Origin: Streptomyces sp. NBC_01276
Lineage (GTDB): Bacteria > Actinomycetota > Actinomycetes > Streptomycetales > Streptomycetaceae
Assembly (NCBI RefSeq): GCF_041435355.1
Contig: NZ_CP108442.1
Span: forward strand, 6,694,501 to 6,758,500
Direction of reading: 5' to 3'
DNA: 64,000 nucleotides
In this document: positions 9,129 through 18,628 of the stretch, one piece after another
Layout of the letters: the number at the start of each line of letters is the position of its first letter
Numbering within the stretch: the first letter of the stretch is position 1
Made by a program: the position numbers and the translations under genes
The notes under the pieces: generated by a model
Databases searched by the model: none
Told to the model about the DNA's origin: nothing
Seen by the model: only the letters and a program-made list of their open reading frames with translations

Positions 9129-9572
9129 TCAGCGTTGCCTGGCGTAGAGGGCAGCGAGGCCGCCACGGACGGCAGCAGCCGTCTTGTCAAGCTGGTCTCG
9201 CTCCTGCACGCGCCAGTCAGCATCAATGCGAAATGGGTCACCGGTGAAGCGGGGGAAGACGTGCAGGTGAACGTGGAAAACTTCCTGGAAGGCGGCCTCA
9301 CCGTCCGCAAGGAACAAGTTGACGCCCTCACATCGCAAGCCTGATCGCCGCAGTGCCCGTCCGAGCTGATGCGCCACTTTCCAGACCTGGACGCCGACGT
9401 CCTCCTGAAGATCCTCCAGTCCCACAGCGTGCGCCTTGGGGATGACCAGCAAGTGGCCTGGAGTGACGGGCTGGAGATCCATGAAAGCGATCACCGATTC
9501 GTCTTGGTGGACGATGCTGGCGTCCGCCTGACCTCTCGCCATTGCACAAAAGATGCATCCGTCGTCTGCCAC
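9129..9572 (-). CDS. HIT family hydrolase
   Basis: 147 residues from a GTG at 9572 preceded by GAGGGG. This start puts the zinc-binding CIFC motif at residues 5-8, as usual in Fhit/HINT-type proteins. The histidine triad is intact near the C-terminal third (HVHLHVF). HIT proteins hydrolyse or transfer nucleoside monophosphates, for example dinucleoside polyphosphates or AMP-lysine. The gene lies 73 bp after the jetD stop on the same strand and is followed by a Nudix gene, so two nucleotide hydrolases sit directly downstream of a Wadjet system. Whether this is functional or chance is unknown. Confidence 0.87.
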   Translation of the reverse strand: MADDGCIFCAMARGQADASIVHQDESVIAFMDLQPVTPGHLLVIPKAHAVGLEDLQEDVGVQVWKVAHQLGRALRRSGLRCEGVNLFLADGEAAFQEVFHVHLHVFPRFTGDPFRIDADWRVQERDQLDKTAAAVRGGLAALYARQR

Positions 9573-9645
9573 AGCCTGCCCCTCAAGGCCCGAGTACCTC
9601 GTGCCGCTCACAACATCAGAAGCGGTACGAAGGCGCGAGCGAATT

Positions 9646-11070
9646 TCACCCGGCATCTGGCACAGCACCGCCCCTGCCGGAGACCATGGGAACCGTCTCA
9701 CCGCAAGAGCCAGGGCGGGGCCACTTCGCCCCGTCACCACCCCTCAATTCGTCTGCGTGACCCGCCAAGTGGGGCCGCTCGAAGCCAACATGCTGGAGCC
9801 GCTGATCAACGTCACAGTCAGGAGGGGACCAATCGGCCAGGAGTGTATCGGTGACCGCCTCCTCGTAGACGGCGCGGTTCTCCCTTTTCATGACCTCGGC
9901 GAGTTCTGGTTCCCAGGGGGTGCCCTGCGGCTTACCGCTCAGCTGGACGTGATCGCTGTCGGCGCGAACCCCGTTGAGGTAGTCGGCGGCGTTCATACGC
10001 CAGGGCTGGGCCTGGTAGCGGGTGCGGAGCTGATTCGTCATCTCGATGCCGGGCCAGTCGAAGTCTCCGTGGTAGAGCAGGGTGCCGCCTGCGTCGGTGA
10101 TCAGCCGAGCGAGTCGGTGGAAGGCGGTCGAGGGGCGGCCCTCGGTGCAGATCAGGGGTGGGCTGCTCGTGCCGAGTTCGCCGGCGGCGCGGCGGAGGAC
10201 GGCTGGGTTCTCGCAGACGTACACCGTCGGCAGGTTCACGGTGATGGGCAGGGTGATGAGCTGGTGGAGGGTGATGTGGAAAGGGGCACCGTAGCGTGCG
10301 GCGTCGGTGAGCCAATGCCCCAATCCCTCTCCGGTCGCTGGGAGGTTGAGGACGAGGACGCGGCTGGCAAGGTCGTCGACGATGACGTCGAAGGTGTCCC
10401 ACAGCTCGCGCCGGGCCTCGGCTCCTGATTCGAGTGGGATTCCGCGCGCCATGGCCAGCGCTCGCAGGACCAGGGTGGGCAGGGAGCCGCGGCCGGGGTT
10501 GAGGGCCTTGGTGTCTCCTGTGGTGGCGTCTGCCAAGGCGGGCAGCATGACCGGAGGCGAGCCGTTGGGCCTGCTGTAGAGGTATTCCAGGACGCGGATG
10601 GCTTGACTGAGGACGTGGGTGTCGTTCTTGTTGATCAGCCCGGTGATCGTGCCGTCGGATGCGAGGTCGGCCAGCCATTGCCTGTACCAGGGGTGCTCGG
10701 CGTGCAGCAGGTTGGCCTCGGCCTCAGCGAGGATCTCCTGCCGGGCGTGATCGAGTGTGGTTCGCTCGCTGGCGCGGAAGCGCAGCTCGGGGCCGAGGTG
10801 TTCTAGGACATCGCGGAGTGACTTGCCCGTGACGTTGCGTACGCTTTCCTCCAATGCCGCGAGGGGGATGGTGAGGCTGCGGACATCGGCCGAGCGGTAG
10901 GTGCCGGTGATGCCGATGACGGCGTTGCGTTCGGCGGTGGTCGGGTTGGTCAGGCCGATAGAGCCCTTGATCTCGCCGCCGTTGCGCTCGAGCGAGCGCC
11001 GGGCAGCGGCCAGGAGCCGGTGGAACTCGGGGCCCTGGTAGCGCTCGTATGCCTCTGCTGACGTGGTCAT
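9646..11070 (-). CDS. jetD: Wadjet type II nuclease subunit JetD (DUF3323/DUF2399, TOPRIM)
   Basis: 474 residues; ATG overlaps the jetC stop by 4 bases. In Wadjet, JetD is the TOPRIM nuclease that cuts circular DNA extruded by the JetABC SMC motor. The TOPRIM residues are visible: E287 in VYVCENPAVL and the DxD pair D336/D338 in YHGDFDWPG. The N-terminal ~270 residues match the DUF3323 part of the TIGR02679 family (EIKGSIGLTNPTTAERNAV). The conserved core appears to end near residue 414 (TDTLLADW). The last ~60 residues (from SPPDCDVDQ) are not recognised and could be an extension created by loss of the original stop. The active site is unaffected. Confidence 0.92.
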   Translation of the reverse strand: MTTSAEAYERYQGPEFHRLLAAARRSLERNGGEIKGSIGLTNPTTAERNAVIGITGTYRSADVRSLTIPLAALEESVRNVTGKSLRDVLEHLGPELRFRASERTTLDHARQEILAEAEANLLHAEHPWYRQWLADLASDGTITGLINKNDTHVLSQAIRVLEYLYSRPNGSPPVMLPALADATTGDTKALNPGRGSLPTLVLRALAMARGIPLESGAEARRELWDTFDVIVDDLASRVLVLNLPATGEGLGHWLTDAARYGAPFHITLHQLITLPITVNLPTVYVCENPAVLRRAAGELGTSSPPLICTEGRPSTAFHRLARLITDAGGTLLYHGDFDWPGIEMTNQLRTRYQAQPWRMNAADYLNGVRADSDHVQLSGKPQGTPWEPELAEVMKRENRAVYEEAVTDTLLADWSPPDCDVDQRLQHVGFERPHLAGHADELRGGDGAKWPRPGSCGETVPMVSGRGGAVPDAG

Positions 11071-14000
11071 TCTGATTCCTCGGCGTCGTCGTTCGCCGAC
11101 TCGTCGTCGGGGATGTCAGCGAGCAGTCCTGCCTGTGCGGGGACGTGGCGGCGGGGTGTGAAGCCCAGGAGTTCGGCGGCCAGGTCGTCGGATCCGGGGT
11201 ATTCGAGGTCATCGAGGATCTGTTCGCCGTCCCAGACGAGCAGCATGGCGGAGACGGTGTGGGATGCCTCGTCGTGCTTCATGTCGTAGTGCGAGATCTG
11301 CGGCACATCGGGGTAGGTGATCCACAGGTCGTAGCCCGTCATGAAGAGGTCGAGGTCGAACTTGGCGGTGAGAGCGAGAAGGTCGGGACGGTACTTCTCG
11401 TCAATGCCGGCGAATGCCTCATCCAGGGCGATCAGCCGCGGGCAGGTCGGGTACGCCGAGCTGTACTGGGCGTGGGCGGCTGCGAACAGCGGCAGGTGGA
11501 TGGAGGCGGACTTCTCCCCGCCGGACATCACGCTGTGCTTGGCCTTGGTGAGGAGTTCCCCCTTCCGCTTCTCCTCCTGGCTCATGCCCGGCCGGAACAA
11601 GCGGAGCTCGAACTTGCGCCAGGCGCGGTAGTCCAGCACCTCGGCGATCACCTGCTGGTAGCTCCTCTTCGTATCGGCAGCGGCCTTGGCGCGAATCTGG
11701 TTGCGCAGGTGGGATCGCAGTTCGGCCAGGCCGGCGGGGCCGAGACCGGAGGCGTCCTTGTCGAGAAGCCTGTTGACGGCCTGCTGGGAGTCGGTGAGTG
11801 CGTCGGAGACAACCCAGTTGATGCCTACCGTCGTACCGGAGGACATCGGCTTGGACCGGGTATCGGCATCCATGCTCTTGACCAGGTCGCGGGCGGCGAC
11901 CGTACGGTCGTGGATCTGCTGGGCCAGCCCGGTCAGGAGCCCGTCTTCCAGGACGGTGCGTTCCTTGTCTTCCAGCAGCACGCTCTGATCAGCGAGCTGT
12001 TCGGCCAAGCGGCGTGCGAAATCCGCTACAGGTGCCGGTCCTTCGCTGTCGGTGACTCGGGCCAGGATGATGTCGCCGGCCGGCTCCCACTCGAAGAGGT
12101 AGCCCTGATCGGATTCCAGGAGGGCTGCCTCCAGCGTGGTGATTGCGCTGGAGATCTTTGTCGTGACGGTCTTAAGGAGGCTCGCGGTGATCGCGCGACC
12201 GCGGGTCGCCTCGTCGAGCGCGCTGATCAGGGAGGCGATGGACTCGGGGACGACGGTTCGGGCGACCGCCATGCCCGTGAGGGTGGTATCGGGCGATGTG
12301 AGGCTGTCCATGAGGGCCTGGACTGCCTGTTCGGGACTCGGCCACATGTCGTGCGGCAGCCAAGCGGTGTCCACGGTTGCATCGAGCAGGCCGAGCAAGT
12401 CGGGCCGGGCGTACGGCTCAAGGGTGAGGGTGGTGCGCACCTGCTCGGCCACGGCCGTGGCCAGTGCTGTACGGCCGAACTCCAGGGCATGGTCGGCTTT
12501 CAGAAGCCGGTCTCGCTGCTCCTCGGCGTCCTTCTTCGCACGACCGTATGTCTTGCGTGCATCCGCGAGCTGCTCCTCGGATTCCGCGATCTGCTGCAGA
12601 ATCATCTGAAGGGGTGCTTCGAGCGTCGCCTCCTGGGTGCGCAGACGTTCGTCCTGAACCGAGAACTCATCCTTGCGTGCTTGCAGCGCCTCGGCCTGGT
12701 CCGTGCAGGACTCGGTCTGGGCTTCGATGATCTCCTTGCGGCTGGAGATATCGTGCTCGGCAGCACCGGCCTGCTCACGGCAGGTGGAGAGCGCCTTGCC
12801 CGCGTCGACGAAGTCGTCGATGGCCTGGGCGACATCGTCCAGTTCTTCACGACGAGTGGGCAGACGCGCGGCCGTGGCGGCATGCCGAAGCTGCCGGCTC
12901 TTCTCATGGGCCCGGGCGATCGCCCCGTCGAGTCGCTTGCGTGCTTCGGTGAGGCGGCGGCGGGCTCCGGCGACCTTCTCCGCCACCACTGCCACTTCGC
13001 GTACCGCTTCGGTGATCGCCTGAGTGCGGGGGAGCTCACGCCTTGCGCGGTCGAAGTCGTCGAAGGCTTCTTCCGCGTACCGCTGTTGTTCCCCGATGCC
13101 GGCAAGCTGAGCTTCCAGGGCGACGATGGATTCGTCGAGGCGGCGCAGCCGTTCGCGCCGGCGGGCGGCACGTGCGGTGGCCCCGATGTACTCCGGCCGG
13201 GCCTTGGGATGCGCACCGGCCTGGATGCCGAGGCGGAAGTGCGAACCCGTGGTCACCGAGGGAGCAGACAGCTCCTCGTCCGCTGCCGGGACGTCGTCGG
13301 TTACGGCGATGGATGCCAGGACAGCCTGGACAGCAGCAGAGCCCACGTGCTTCTGGTCCTCGACGACCAGCACATCGGCCAGGGTGCGGCCGGTGGGCCG
13401 CTGTGCGGGAGGCAGCGGGCGGAGGAAGGCGTCGGCGACCTTGTCGTGCAGTGCCCGGTCGGTCAGCGCAGGGTCGGGGTGCAGCCAGGCGGTGAGCAGG
13501 CCGGCCGCGTACAGCGCGCCCTCCATGGCGGCTGCCTGGTCGTCGGGGACGTGATCAGCGAACCGCACGAGCTGCCACAGCGGAGCGCCGGGCCGCTCGT
13601 CGCGGCTGGCCGGGCGCAGGTCACTGGGCGGCGGCGCGTCATCGCCCTCCGCTGCCACGGTGTCGCGCTCATCCCGCCTGGCCCGCAGAGTGTCCGCAGT
13701 GTCGCCGTGCTGCCGCTTCAAGGTCTCGACGCGGGTCAGGGCGCTAGTGCGGCGCTGGTCGGTGAGGGAACGGAAGACCTCCGGCAACGGGGCCACCTCG
13801 GCTTCCCCCACAGCACCGATGGCCGCGCGCAGCACGTCACCATCCGCGGAGAGCAAGACCGCGGTGTCGTCGCTACCGCTCCAGCGGCTGGCGAACGCGT
13901 CCAGCTCCTGGCCGGCCGTGGCGCGGGCGAGGTCGAGTTTGTCGGCTGCTGCGGCGGACTGCCGCTCGGCCTCGGTCAACTCACCGTTCGCCGCGTCACA

Positions 14001-15386
14001 GTGTTCCTGCTCGCGCTCCTGGTCCTTCGCGGCGGCGTCGGACGCGTTGAGGTGGGCGCGTACGTCCTCCAGCTCGCTGCTACGCGCGGCGCCCCGACCG
14101 GCGACCTGCGAATCCAGCTCGGCACCGAGATCCAGCGCGTCGTCGTCATGCAGGATGCCACAGCGGCGTGCCGCGTCCATGAGGCTGTGGGTGTGCCGGG
14201 AGGCCGCGCTCCGCAGTTCATCGTGCCGCTGGAGGGCACGGTCCGCCTCGTGCTTGAGGGCGGCCAAGCTCTCCTGGGCCCGATTGAGGTGGCGTCCACT
14301 GTCGATGATGCCCAGGCGCTCGGTGCGTACGCGCTCGCGCAGTTCCTTGAGCCCGTCCTGCTTCTTGATGGCGTCGTGGTTCTTGTACTCGGCCAAGCGA
14401 GCGCCGATCTCGTTGCACTGGCGTTCGGCGGTGTCCCGCTCCTGCTGTGAGGCAGTCAGCTGCCGCTCGGCGGTGCGGTGGCCGCCCGCCGCTTCCAGGA
14501 TCGTCTCGCACCGGGCGGCCGTGTCCTGGATGCGCCCGGTGACGTGGTCGACACGGTCACGGGCATGGGCGCGCAGGTAACTGGTGTATTCACGCAGGAA
14601 GTCCCGGACCGCGGTATCCGCCCCTGTGAGGGCGTTGAGGAGCGCTTGGATCTCGGCGAGGTTCTCGAAGTCGCGGGCGGCCTGCAGGATCAGGGCATCG
14701 TCGACGGGACGCAGTCCGGCGGTGAGGGTGTCGGACACCTTGACCGGGTCGAGGTCCTTGGCCAGCAGAGGGCGCCGCAACTGGAGCAGCAGGTTGACCA
14801 GCTGGTTGTAGCGCTCGCGGCCCAGCCCGAACAACCGATCGTCGACAGCCTCGCGGTACGCCTCCGCCGTAGCGTACGTGGCTCCTTCGCCCAGCAGCGT
14901 CTTAAGGGCGTTCTCCCGAAGCGGGCGGGAGGCAGCGTCCAACAGGCCGAAATCGATGCCGACTCTGCCGTCGGTGACAAAGAAGAAGCGGGCCGGCGTG
15001 GACATGGGCTTGGTCACCCGCATGCCGAGCCCCACGGTGACGGCTTCGAGGACCTCGCCGTCGGGTCCCGTACGGGCAAACTCCATCCATACATAGCCGT
15101 ATGCGGACTCCTGCCCCTTGTAGAGCAGGTTCGACTTCATGGTCCGCTCTTCGCCGCTGAACGGATCAAGGCGCCGAGCGTCGAGAACACCGTCCAGGAC
15201 CAGCGGGAACAGAACCTCGAGGGCCTTGGTCTTGCCGGAACCGTTGTGTCCTCGGAGGACCAGGCGCCCGTCGGCAAAGACGAACTCCTCGTCGGTGTAG
15301 TCCCACAGGCCGATGACCCCGGCGCGCGTGGGCTTGAAGCGAACCTCCGACTCGTCAGCGGTGCGGGAGTGGGGGATGAGAGTCAT
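11067..15386 (-). CDS. jetC: Wadjet type II SMC-like ATPase JetC (TIGR02680)
   Basis: 1,439 residues, the motor of the Wadjet complex and a MukB/Rad50-like SMC protein. Walker A is GHNGSGKT at residues 46-53. Long coiled-coil arms rich in Arg, Glu and Ala flank a globular hinge at about 590-720. The ATPase C-lobe has the ABC signature SVMSGGEKSAS (about 1285-1295) and Walker B LIALDEAFAGID (about 1318-1329). ATP-driven loop extrusion on plasmid DNA is the known role of the family. Both ends overlap neighbours by 4 bases (jetB upstream, jetD downstream), giving tight stoichiometric coupling. No interruption is seen over the full length. Confidence 0.95.
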   Translation of the reverse strand: MTLIPHSRTADESEVRFKPTRAGVIGLWDYTDEEFVFADGRLVLRGHNGSGKTKALEVLFPLVLDGVLDARRLDPFSGEERTMKSNLLYKGQESAYGYVWMEFARTGPDGEVLEAVTVGLGMRVTKPMSTPARFFFVTDGRVGIDFGLLDAASRPLRENALKTLLGEGATYATAEAYREAVDDRLFGLGRERYNQLVNLLLQLRRPLLAKDLDPVKVSDTLTAGLRPVDDALILQAARDFENLAEIQALLNALTGADTAVRDFLREYTSYLRAHARDRVDHVTGRIQDTAARCETILEAAGGHRTAERQLTASQQERDTAERQCNEIGARLAEYKNHDAIKKQDGLKELRERVRTERLGIIDSGRHLNRAQESLAALKHEADRALQRHDELRSAASRHTHSLMDAARRCGILHDDDALDLGAELDSQVAGRGAARSSELEDVRAHLNASDAAAKDQEREQEHCDAANGELTEAERQSAAAADKLDLARATAGQELDAFASRWSGSDDTAVLLSADGDVLRAAIGAVGEAEVAPLPEVFRSLTDQRRTSALTRVETLKRQHGDTADTLRARRDERDTVAAEGDDAPPPSDLRPASRDERPGAPLWQLVRFADHVPDDQAAAMEGALYAAGLLTAWLHPDPALTDRALHDKVADAFLRPLPPAQRPTGRTLADVLVVEDQKHVGSAAVQAVLASIAVTDDVPAADEELSAPSVTTGSHFRLGIQAGAHPKARPEYIGATARAARRRERLRRLDESIVALEAQLAGIGEQQRYAEEAFDDFDRARRELPRTQAITEAVREVAVVAEKVAGARRRLTEARKRLDGAIARAHEKSRQLRHAATAARLPTRREELDDVAQAIDDFVDAGKALSTCREQAGAAEHDISSRKEIIEAQTESCTDQAEALQARKDEFSVQDERLRTQEATLEAPLQMILQQIAESEEQLADARKTYGRAKKDAEEQRDRLLKADHALEFGRTALATAVAEQVRTTLTLEPYARPDLLGLLDATVDTAWLPHDMWPSPEQAVQALMDSLTSPDTTLTGMAVARTVVPESIASLISALDEATRGRAITASLLKTVTTKISSAITTLEAALLESDQGYLFEWEPAGDIILARVTDSEGPAPVADFARRLAEQLADQSVLLEDKERTVLEDGLLTGLAQQIHDRTVAARDLVKSMDADTRSKPMSSGTTVGINWVVSDALTDSQQAVNRLLDKDASGLGPAGLAELRSHLRNQIRAKAAADTKRSYQQVIAEVLDYRAWRKFELRLFRPGMSQEEKRKGELLTKAKHSVMSGGEKSASIHLPLFAAAHAQYSSAYPTCPRLIALDEAFAGIDEKYRPDLLALTAKFDLDLFMTGYDLWITYPDVPQISHYDMKHDEASHTVSAMLLVWDGEQILDDLEYPGSDDLAAELLGFTPRRHVPAQAGLLADIPDDESANDDAEESE

Positions 15387-16804
15387 CGAGAGGTTTCCTC
15401 AGTGGGGAAGTCGAGGGCGAACTGGCCTTCATGCGCGGGGCGGGGCAGGACGGCGGTGATGTTGCGGTAGCGGCCGGCCGCGGGCCGCACCAGGACCCCG
15501 CCGGGGACGATGTGGACAAGGCGCAAGTCCGCCAGGAGCGTGACCGTCTCTGCGAGCAGCCCGCTGGGATCGGCCTGCCACTTGTTGGTGAAGGAGGAGG
15601 GGCCAAACTCTTCATAGAGTTCGGTGATCATCTGCTCCAGGGCGCTGTGTTCCACGAAGGGCAGGCTTGCCTGCCTCTCCTGCTCTGGGGCGGCCGGATC
15701 GGTGTCGTCCATGTCGTGGCCGGTGTCCTCGTGGCGGCCGTGAGCCAGGGCTTCGAGCGTGCCAGCCTGGGGGAGGGCCATGTCGATGCGGCTCAGCAGG
15801 TCGGCGTGTTCCTCCCCCGGGTCGGGCGGCAGGAGGTACCGCAGGCTGCTTGCTCGGTCCGGGTCTTCCCGCAGGTCCGCGACCTTCGCGAGGATTAGCC
15901 CGGCGGTGCGGTTGACTGCTCCGCCGCGGCCGGGGAACCTCTTGTCGGTGAAGTGCCCTGTGGTGTCGACGAGCATGACCCCCTCGGCCCGGCGCTCGAC
16001 AGGCAGCCCGGTAAGCCGTGTGAGGTCCTCGGCCAGGGTGGGCTGGCGCAGCGCTGTCGCTGTCTCCGTGTCGGTGTCGCCGAAATAGACCACCGGGTAC
16101 TCGATCAGCAGCCGACGGGCTCGCTGGGCAGCGAGTCGCCGACGGGGGTCCCGGCCGGTGCCGGCGGTCGGTGTGTCCAGCAGTCCAGCGGCGCTGACCA
16201 GGTGCTGCAGGGGCTTGCTCGGCCGGAAGAGCGCCGCGCAGGTGTTGTGGTCAATGTCGAACAGTGCGTCCCCGCGGTCGTGGTCACGGGCCCAGTCCTC
16301 CATCGAGCCATCGGAGATCCGCAGCGCACCCCGGTCGACGAGCCAGTCCATCACGTCCACTACCGCGTCCTTGTGGCCCGGTGAGGTCGCATCGAAGCCC
16401 AGGTGCTCGATGGCGTTGGCGGACGGTGCGAGGAGCTTGACGAGATCGGCGAGGTTGATCTCGACCCGTGACCGATGCAGGCAGGCCAGGATCAGGCAGA
16501 GGTAGGCGAGTCGTCGCCGGTCGAACGGTCTCTTGCTCTTCACCGTGAGGAACGCCTGGCTGTCATCGAAGGCATCCAGCCGCCGCAGCAGCCGTGCGTG
16601 ACGGGCACTGGTCTGTAAGGAGTAGCCGAACAGGTCCCGGAAATCCTTGGCCAGCTCGTCGGCCCACTGCAGCACCAGCGCGAGCGCCTTGGCCCGCGGG
16701 TAGCTCTCGGTGACGAAACCGTGCAGCAGCATGAGCCGGGCCGCTTGCTGGTACGAGCCCAGGTCAGGAGTCTCCACGGAGGTGGCTACGCGATGGGCGG
16801 ACAT
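15383..16804 (-). CDS. jetB: Wadjet type II subunit JetB (DUF2398, TIGR02678)
   Basis: 473 residues. The ATG at 16804 shares one base with the jetA stop (TGATG), which fixes the start; the frame is open further upstream, but that part overlaps jetA. The opening SYQQAARLMLLHGFVTESY, then ADELAKDFRDLFGYSLQ and FDRRRLAYLCLILACLHRS, is characteristic of DUF2398. By analogy with MukE and other KITE proteins, JetB bridges the kleisin JetA and the SMC heads of JetC. It has winged-helix-like content and no catalytic motif. It ends with a 4-base overlap into jetC. Confidence 0.92.
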   Translation of the reverse strand: MSAHRVATSVETPDLGSYQQAARLMLLHGFVTESYPRAKALALVLQWADELAKDFRDLFGYSLQTSARHARLLRRLDAFDDSQAFLTVKSKRPFDRRRLAYLCLILACLHRSRVEINLADLVKLLAPSANAIEHLGFDATSPGHKDAVVDVMDWLVDRGALRISDGSMEDWARDHDRGDALFDIDHNTCAALFRPSKPLQHLVSAAGLLDTPTAGTGRDPRRRLAAQRARRLLIEYPVVYFGDTDTETATALRQPTLAEDLTRLTGLPVERRAEGVMLVDTTGHFTDKRFPGRGGAVNRTAGLILAKVADLREDPDRASSLRYLLPPDPGEEHADLLSRIDMALPQAGTLEALAHGRHEDTGHDMDDTDPAAPEQERQASLPFVEHSALEQMITELYEEFGPSSFTNKWQADPSGLLAETVTLLADLRLVHIVPGGVLVRPAAGRYRNITAVLPRPAHEGQFALDFPTEETSR

Positions 16805-18372
16805 CAGGGCTTCTCCGTTCGACGGCGGCGCATCGCACCATGAGGCTTGATCTCCAAGGCGAAGCCGGGCAGGTGCAAGGTGCCGGTCTCGGTCCGAAGC
16901 CGACTGCCATGCTCGTTCGGCACCAGGCGCAGCGTCAGGACGTCGCTGTTGCCGGTACCCGATCGCAGCCGACCCGCGACCACCGTCCGGGCCTGCAGGG
17001 CACGTGTCAGCAGCTTGAGTACGGCACGGGCCTCCGCCGCGTTCAGCACCCGATCGTGGGGCCCGTGGTCCAGGAGATCCGTGGCCGCCTCCCTGTCCGC
17101 GGCCCGATCCGCCAGCTGTTGCTCGCGCAACCGAGCATGAGCGCCACGGCGCGTACGGACTGGCTGCGGGCCGCCCGGTGCCGGCCGCTTGCCATGGCGG
17201 AACAGGCTGATGCTGACCTCCACCCCGGGGGCATCCCACCACGTCGCCCGCGGAGAGATCTGGTCGTCATCGTCATGCGCACCCGACAGGTGCCGCACCG
17301 AGCGCAGGTCGAAGGCAGCGGAGACCAGGGCGTTCGCCGCCTGTTCGTCCGGCGCACCAGCCGCCCAGGCGGCGAGATGCCGCAACTGGGTAGTCCGGCT
17401 CACCCCTCCTCGACGAGACTCCGTCACCTGCCGCAGCAGAGCAATGACTCCCGAGATGGCTGAGCGGGTAGCTCCCTGCAACTGAACGGCCTTGGTTTCC
17501 CCAGTGCCGTCGGCCAAGAACCACTGGCGCAGCCCCGTCCAGCGCCGACGCCAATCCTCAAGCCGCGCGGCCGGCCGCATCATCGGCCGCTCATCCACCG
17601 CAGCGGCCCGCTCCAGCAGGGTCTCCACCCCGCTGTCTTCCACCTCGTACACTGCCTCCGCCAGCCGGGGCGCGTAGCGCTCAAGCTCCGCCGTGAACTC
17701 ACTCATGTGTGCCAGCAGCGTGTGCTTATAGCGCAGGAACGTCTCCGGAGAGACGTCCGTCGTACGCGCCACGTCGTTCAGCGTCAGATAGAAACGCGCC
17801 GCCCGCTGCGTCATGTCCGCCAGCACACTGTCCAACCGGGCGAGCTTGCGGTACACCTCGTCCCGATCGCCCTCCCGGTTCGCTGTCGCCAGCGCCTTGA
17901 AGTCAGCCAGGATGTCGGCGAAAACCAGCCGCGACAGGTTCGCGTCCTGCACCCGGGAGCCGATCACCTCTTCCACCGCGCAATAGACGCGGTACCCGAT
18001 CTCCGTGAACTGGTAGACCGACTGCCGGTTCCGGTACGCGGCCAGATTGCCGCACCGCAATGGGTCCTCCACCCGGTAGAGGACCTGCTCGTTGTCCGAA
18101 GAGAGGTTGTCGAGCATGGCCCGCAGGTTCAAGTCCGTGGCGGACGGCACCTCGTCGTGCGCTGTCGCGAGCTCCTTCAGTGCGTTCGCCACGTCGTCGG
18201 GATGGACCTGCAACTGGTGTACGGCCCGTAGCACGTTCATGGCCCGCAGGACCCACAGATATGCCACATGCTCATCACGCTGCGTGAAGTTGAACAGTCG
18301 CAGGCGGTCGCCCACCGTCAATGAATCAAGATCGAATGACTCCGAGACTCCCGAGTCACCACGCTGGAACAC
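16804..18372 (-). CDS. jetA: Wadjet type II subunit JetA (DUF2397, TIGR02677)
   Basis: 522 residues from a GTG at 18372, with GAGGGG eight bases ahead. First gene of the jetABCD operon. The N-terminal FNFTQRDEHVAYLWVLRAM and the following winged-helix region (YRVEDPLRCGNLAAYRNRQ, VYQFTEIGYRVYCAVEEV) match DUF2397. JetA is the kleisin-like (MukF-like) subunit that closes the JetC ring. A helical middle (about 150-300) probably binds the coiled-coil neck. The last quarter is Arg/Ala rich and probably forms the C-terminal winged helix that binds the JetC head. It shares one base with jetB. Confidence 0.92.
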   Translation of the reverse strand: MFQRGDSGVSESFDLDSLTVGDRLRLFNFTQRDEHVAYLWVLRAMNVLRAVHQLQVHPDDVANALKELATAHDEVPSATDLNLRAMLDNLSSDNEQVLYRVEDPLRCGNLAAYRNRQSVYQFTEIGYRVYCAVEEVIGSRVQDANLSRLVFADILADFKALATANREGDRDEVYRKLARLDSVLADMTQRAARFYLTLNDVARTTDVSPETFLRYKHTLLAHMSEFTAELERYAPRLAEAVYEVEDSGVETLLERAAAVDERPMMRPAARLEDWRRRWTGLRQWFLADGTGETKAVQLQGATRSAISGVIALLRQVTESRRGGVSRTTQLRHLAAWAAGAPDEQAANALVSAAFDLRSVRHLSGAHDDDDQISPRATWWDAPGVEVSISLFRHGKRPAPGGPQPVRTRRGAHARLREQQLADRAADREAATDLLDHGPHDRVLNAAEARAVLKLLTRALQARTVVAGRLRSGTGNSDVLTLRLVPNEHGSRLRTETGTLHLPGFALEIKPHGAMRRRRTEKP

Positions 18373-18402
18373 CTATGCCACCCCTCGTCTCGCCACGCAT
18401 TG

Positions 18403-18430
18403 CGCATACCCTGACAGACGCCACTGACAA
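18403..18430 (-). promoter_or_regulatory. Candidate promoter of the jetABCD operon
   Basis: Read on the minus strand, TTGTCA (18430-18425) and TATGCG (18408-18403) are 16 bases apart. This would start transcription about 25 bases before the jetA GTG. The match is fair but not perfect. Confidence 0.4.
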
Positions 18431-18605
18431 TCGCCCCGCGGTCGGGAAGAGAGGCCGCCTCCACCCCCCTTCAGCGCTTTCGGCAGTCAACGCCTGTTGC
18501 GGCCCAGCTCCGTGCCGAGCAGGTTCGGGAAGAAGATCTTCTAGAAGCGCGATCGGAGCACCGCATTGACTGGGCTCGATATGAGGCGGACCGGGGCCAG
18601 TTGCA

Positions 18606-18628
18606 GCCCCCGGGAACGACCCGGGGGT
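18606..18628 (-). terminator. GC-rich hairpin downstream of the 18788-19459 gene
   Basis: CCCCCGGG at 18607-18614 pairs with CCCGGGGG at 18620-18627 across a five-base loop. It lies between the end of the upstream minus-strand gene and jetA, so it would insulate the Wadjet operon from read-through. No U-tract, as is common in Streptomyces. Confidence 0.55.

Noticed and set aside
11145..14450. Very long open frame (1,101 codons) on the plus strand
   Set aside because: It lies wholly opposite jetC and results from GC-rich codon use; its protein is Arg/Gly/Val-rich without any recognisable domain.
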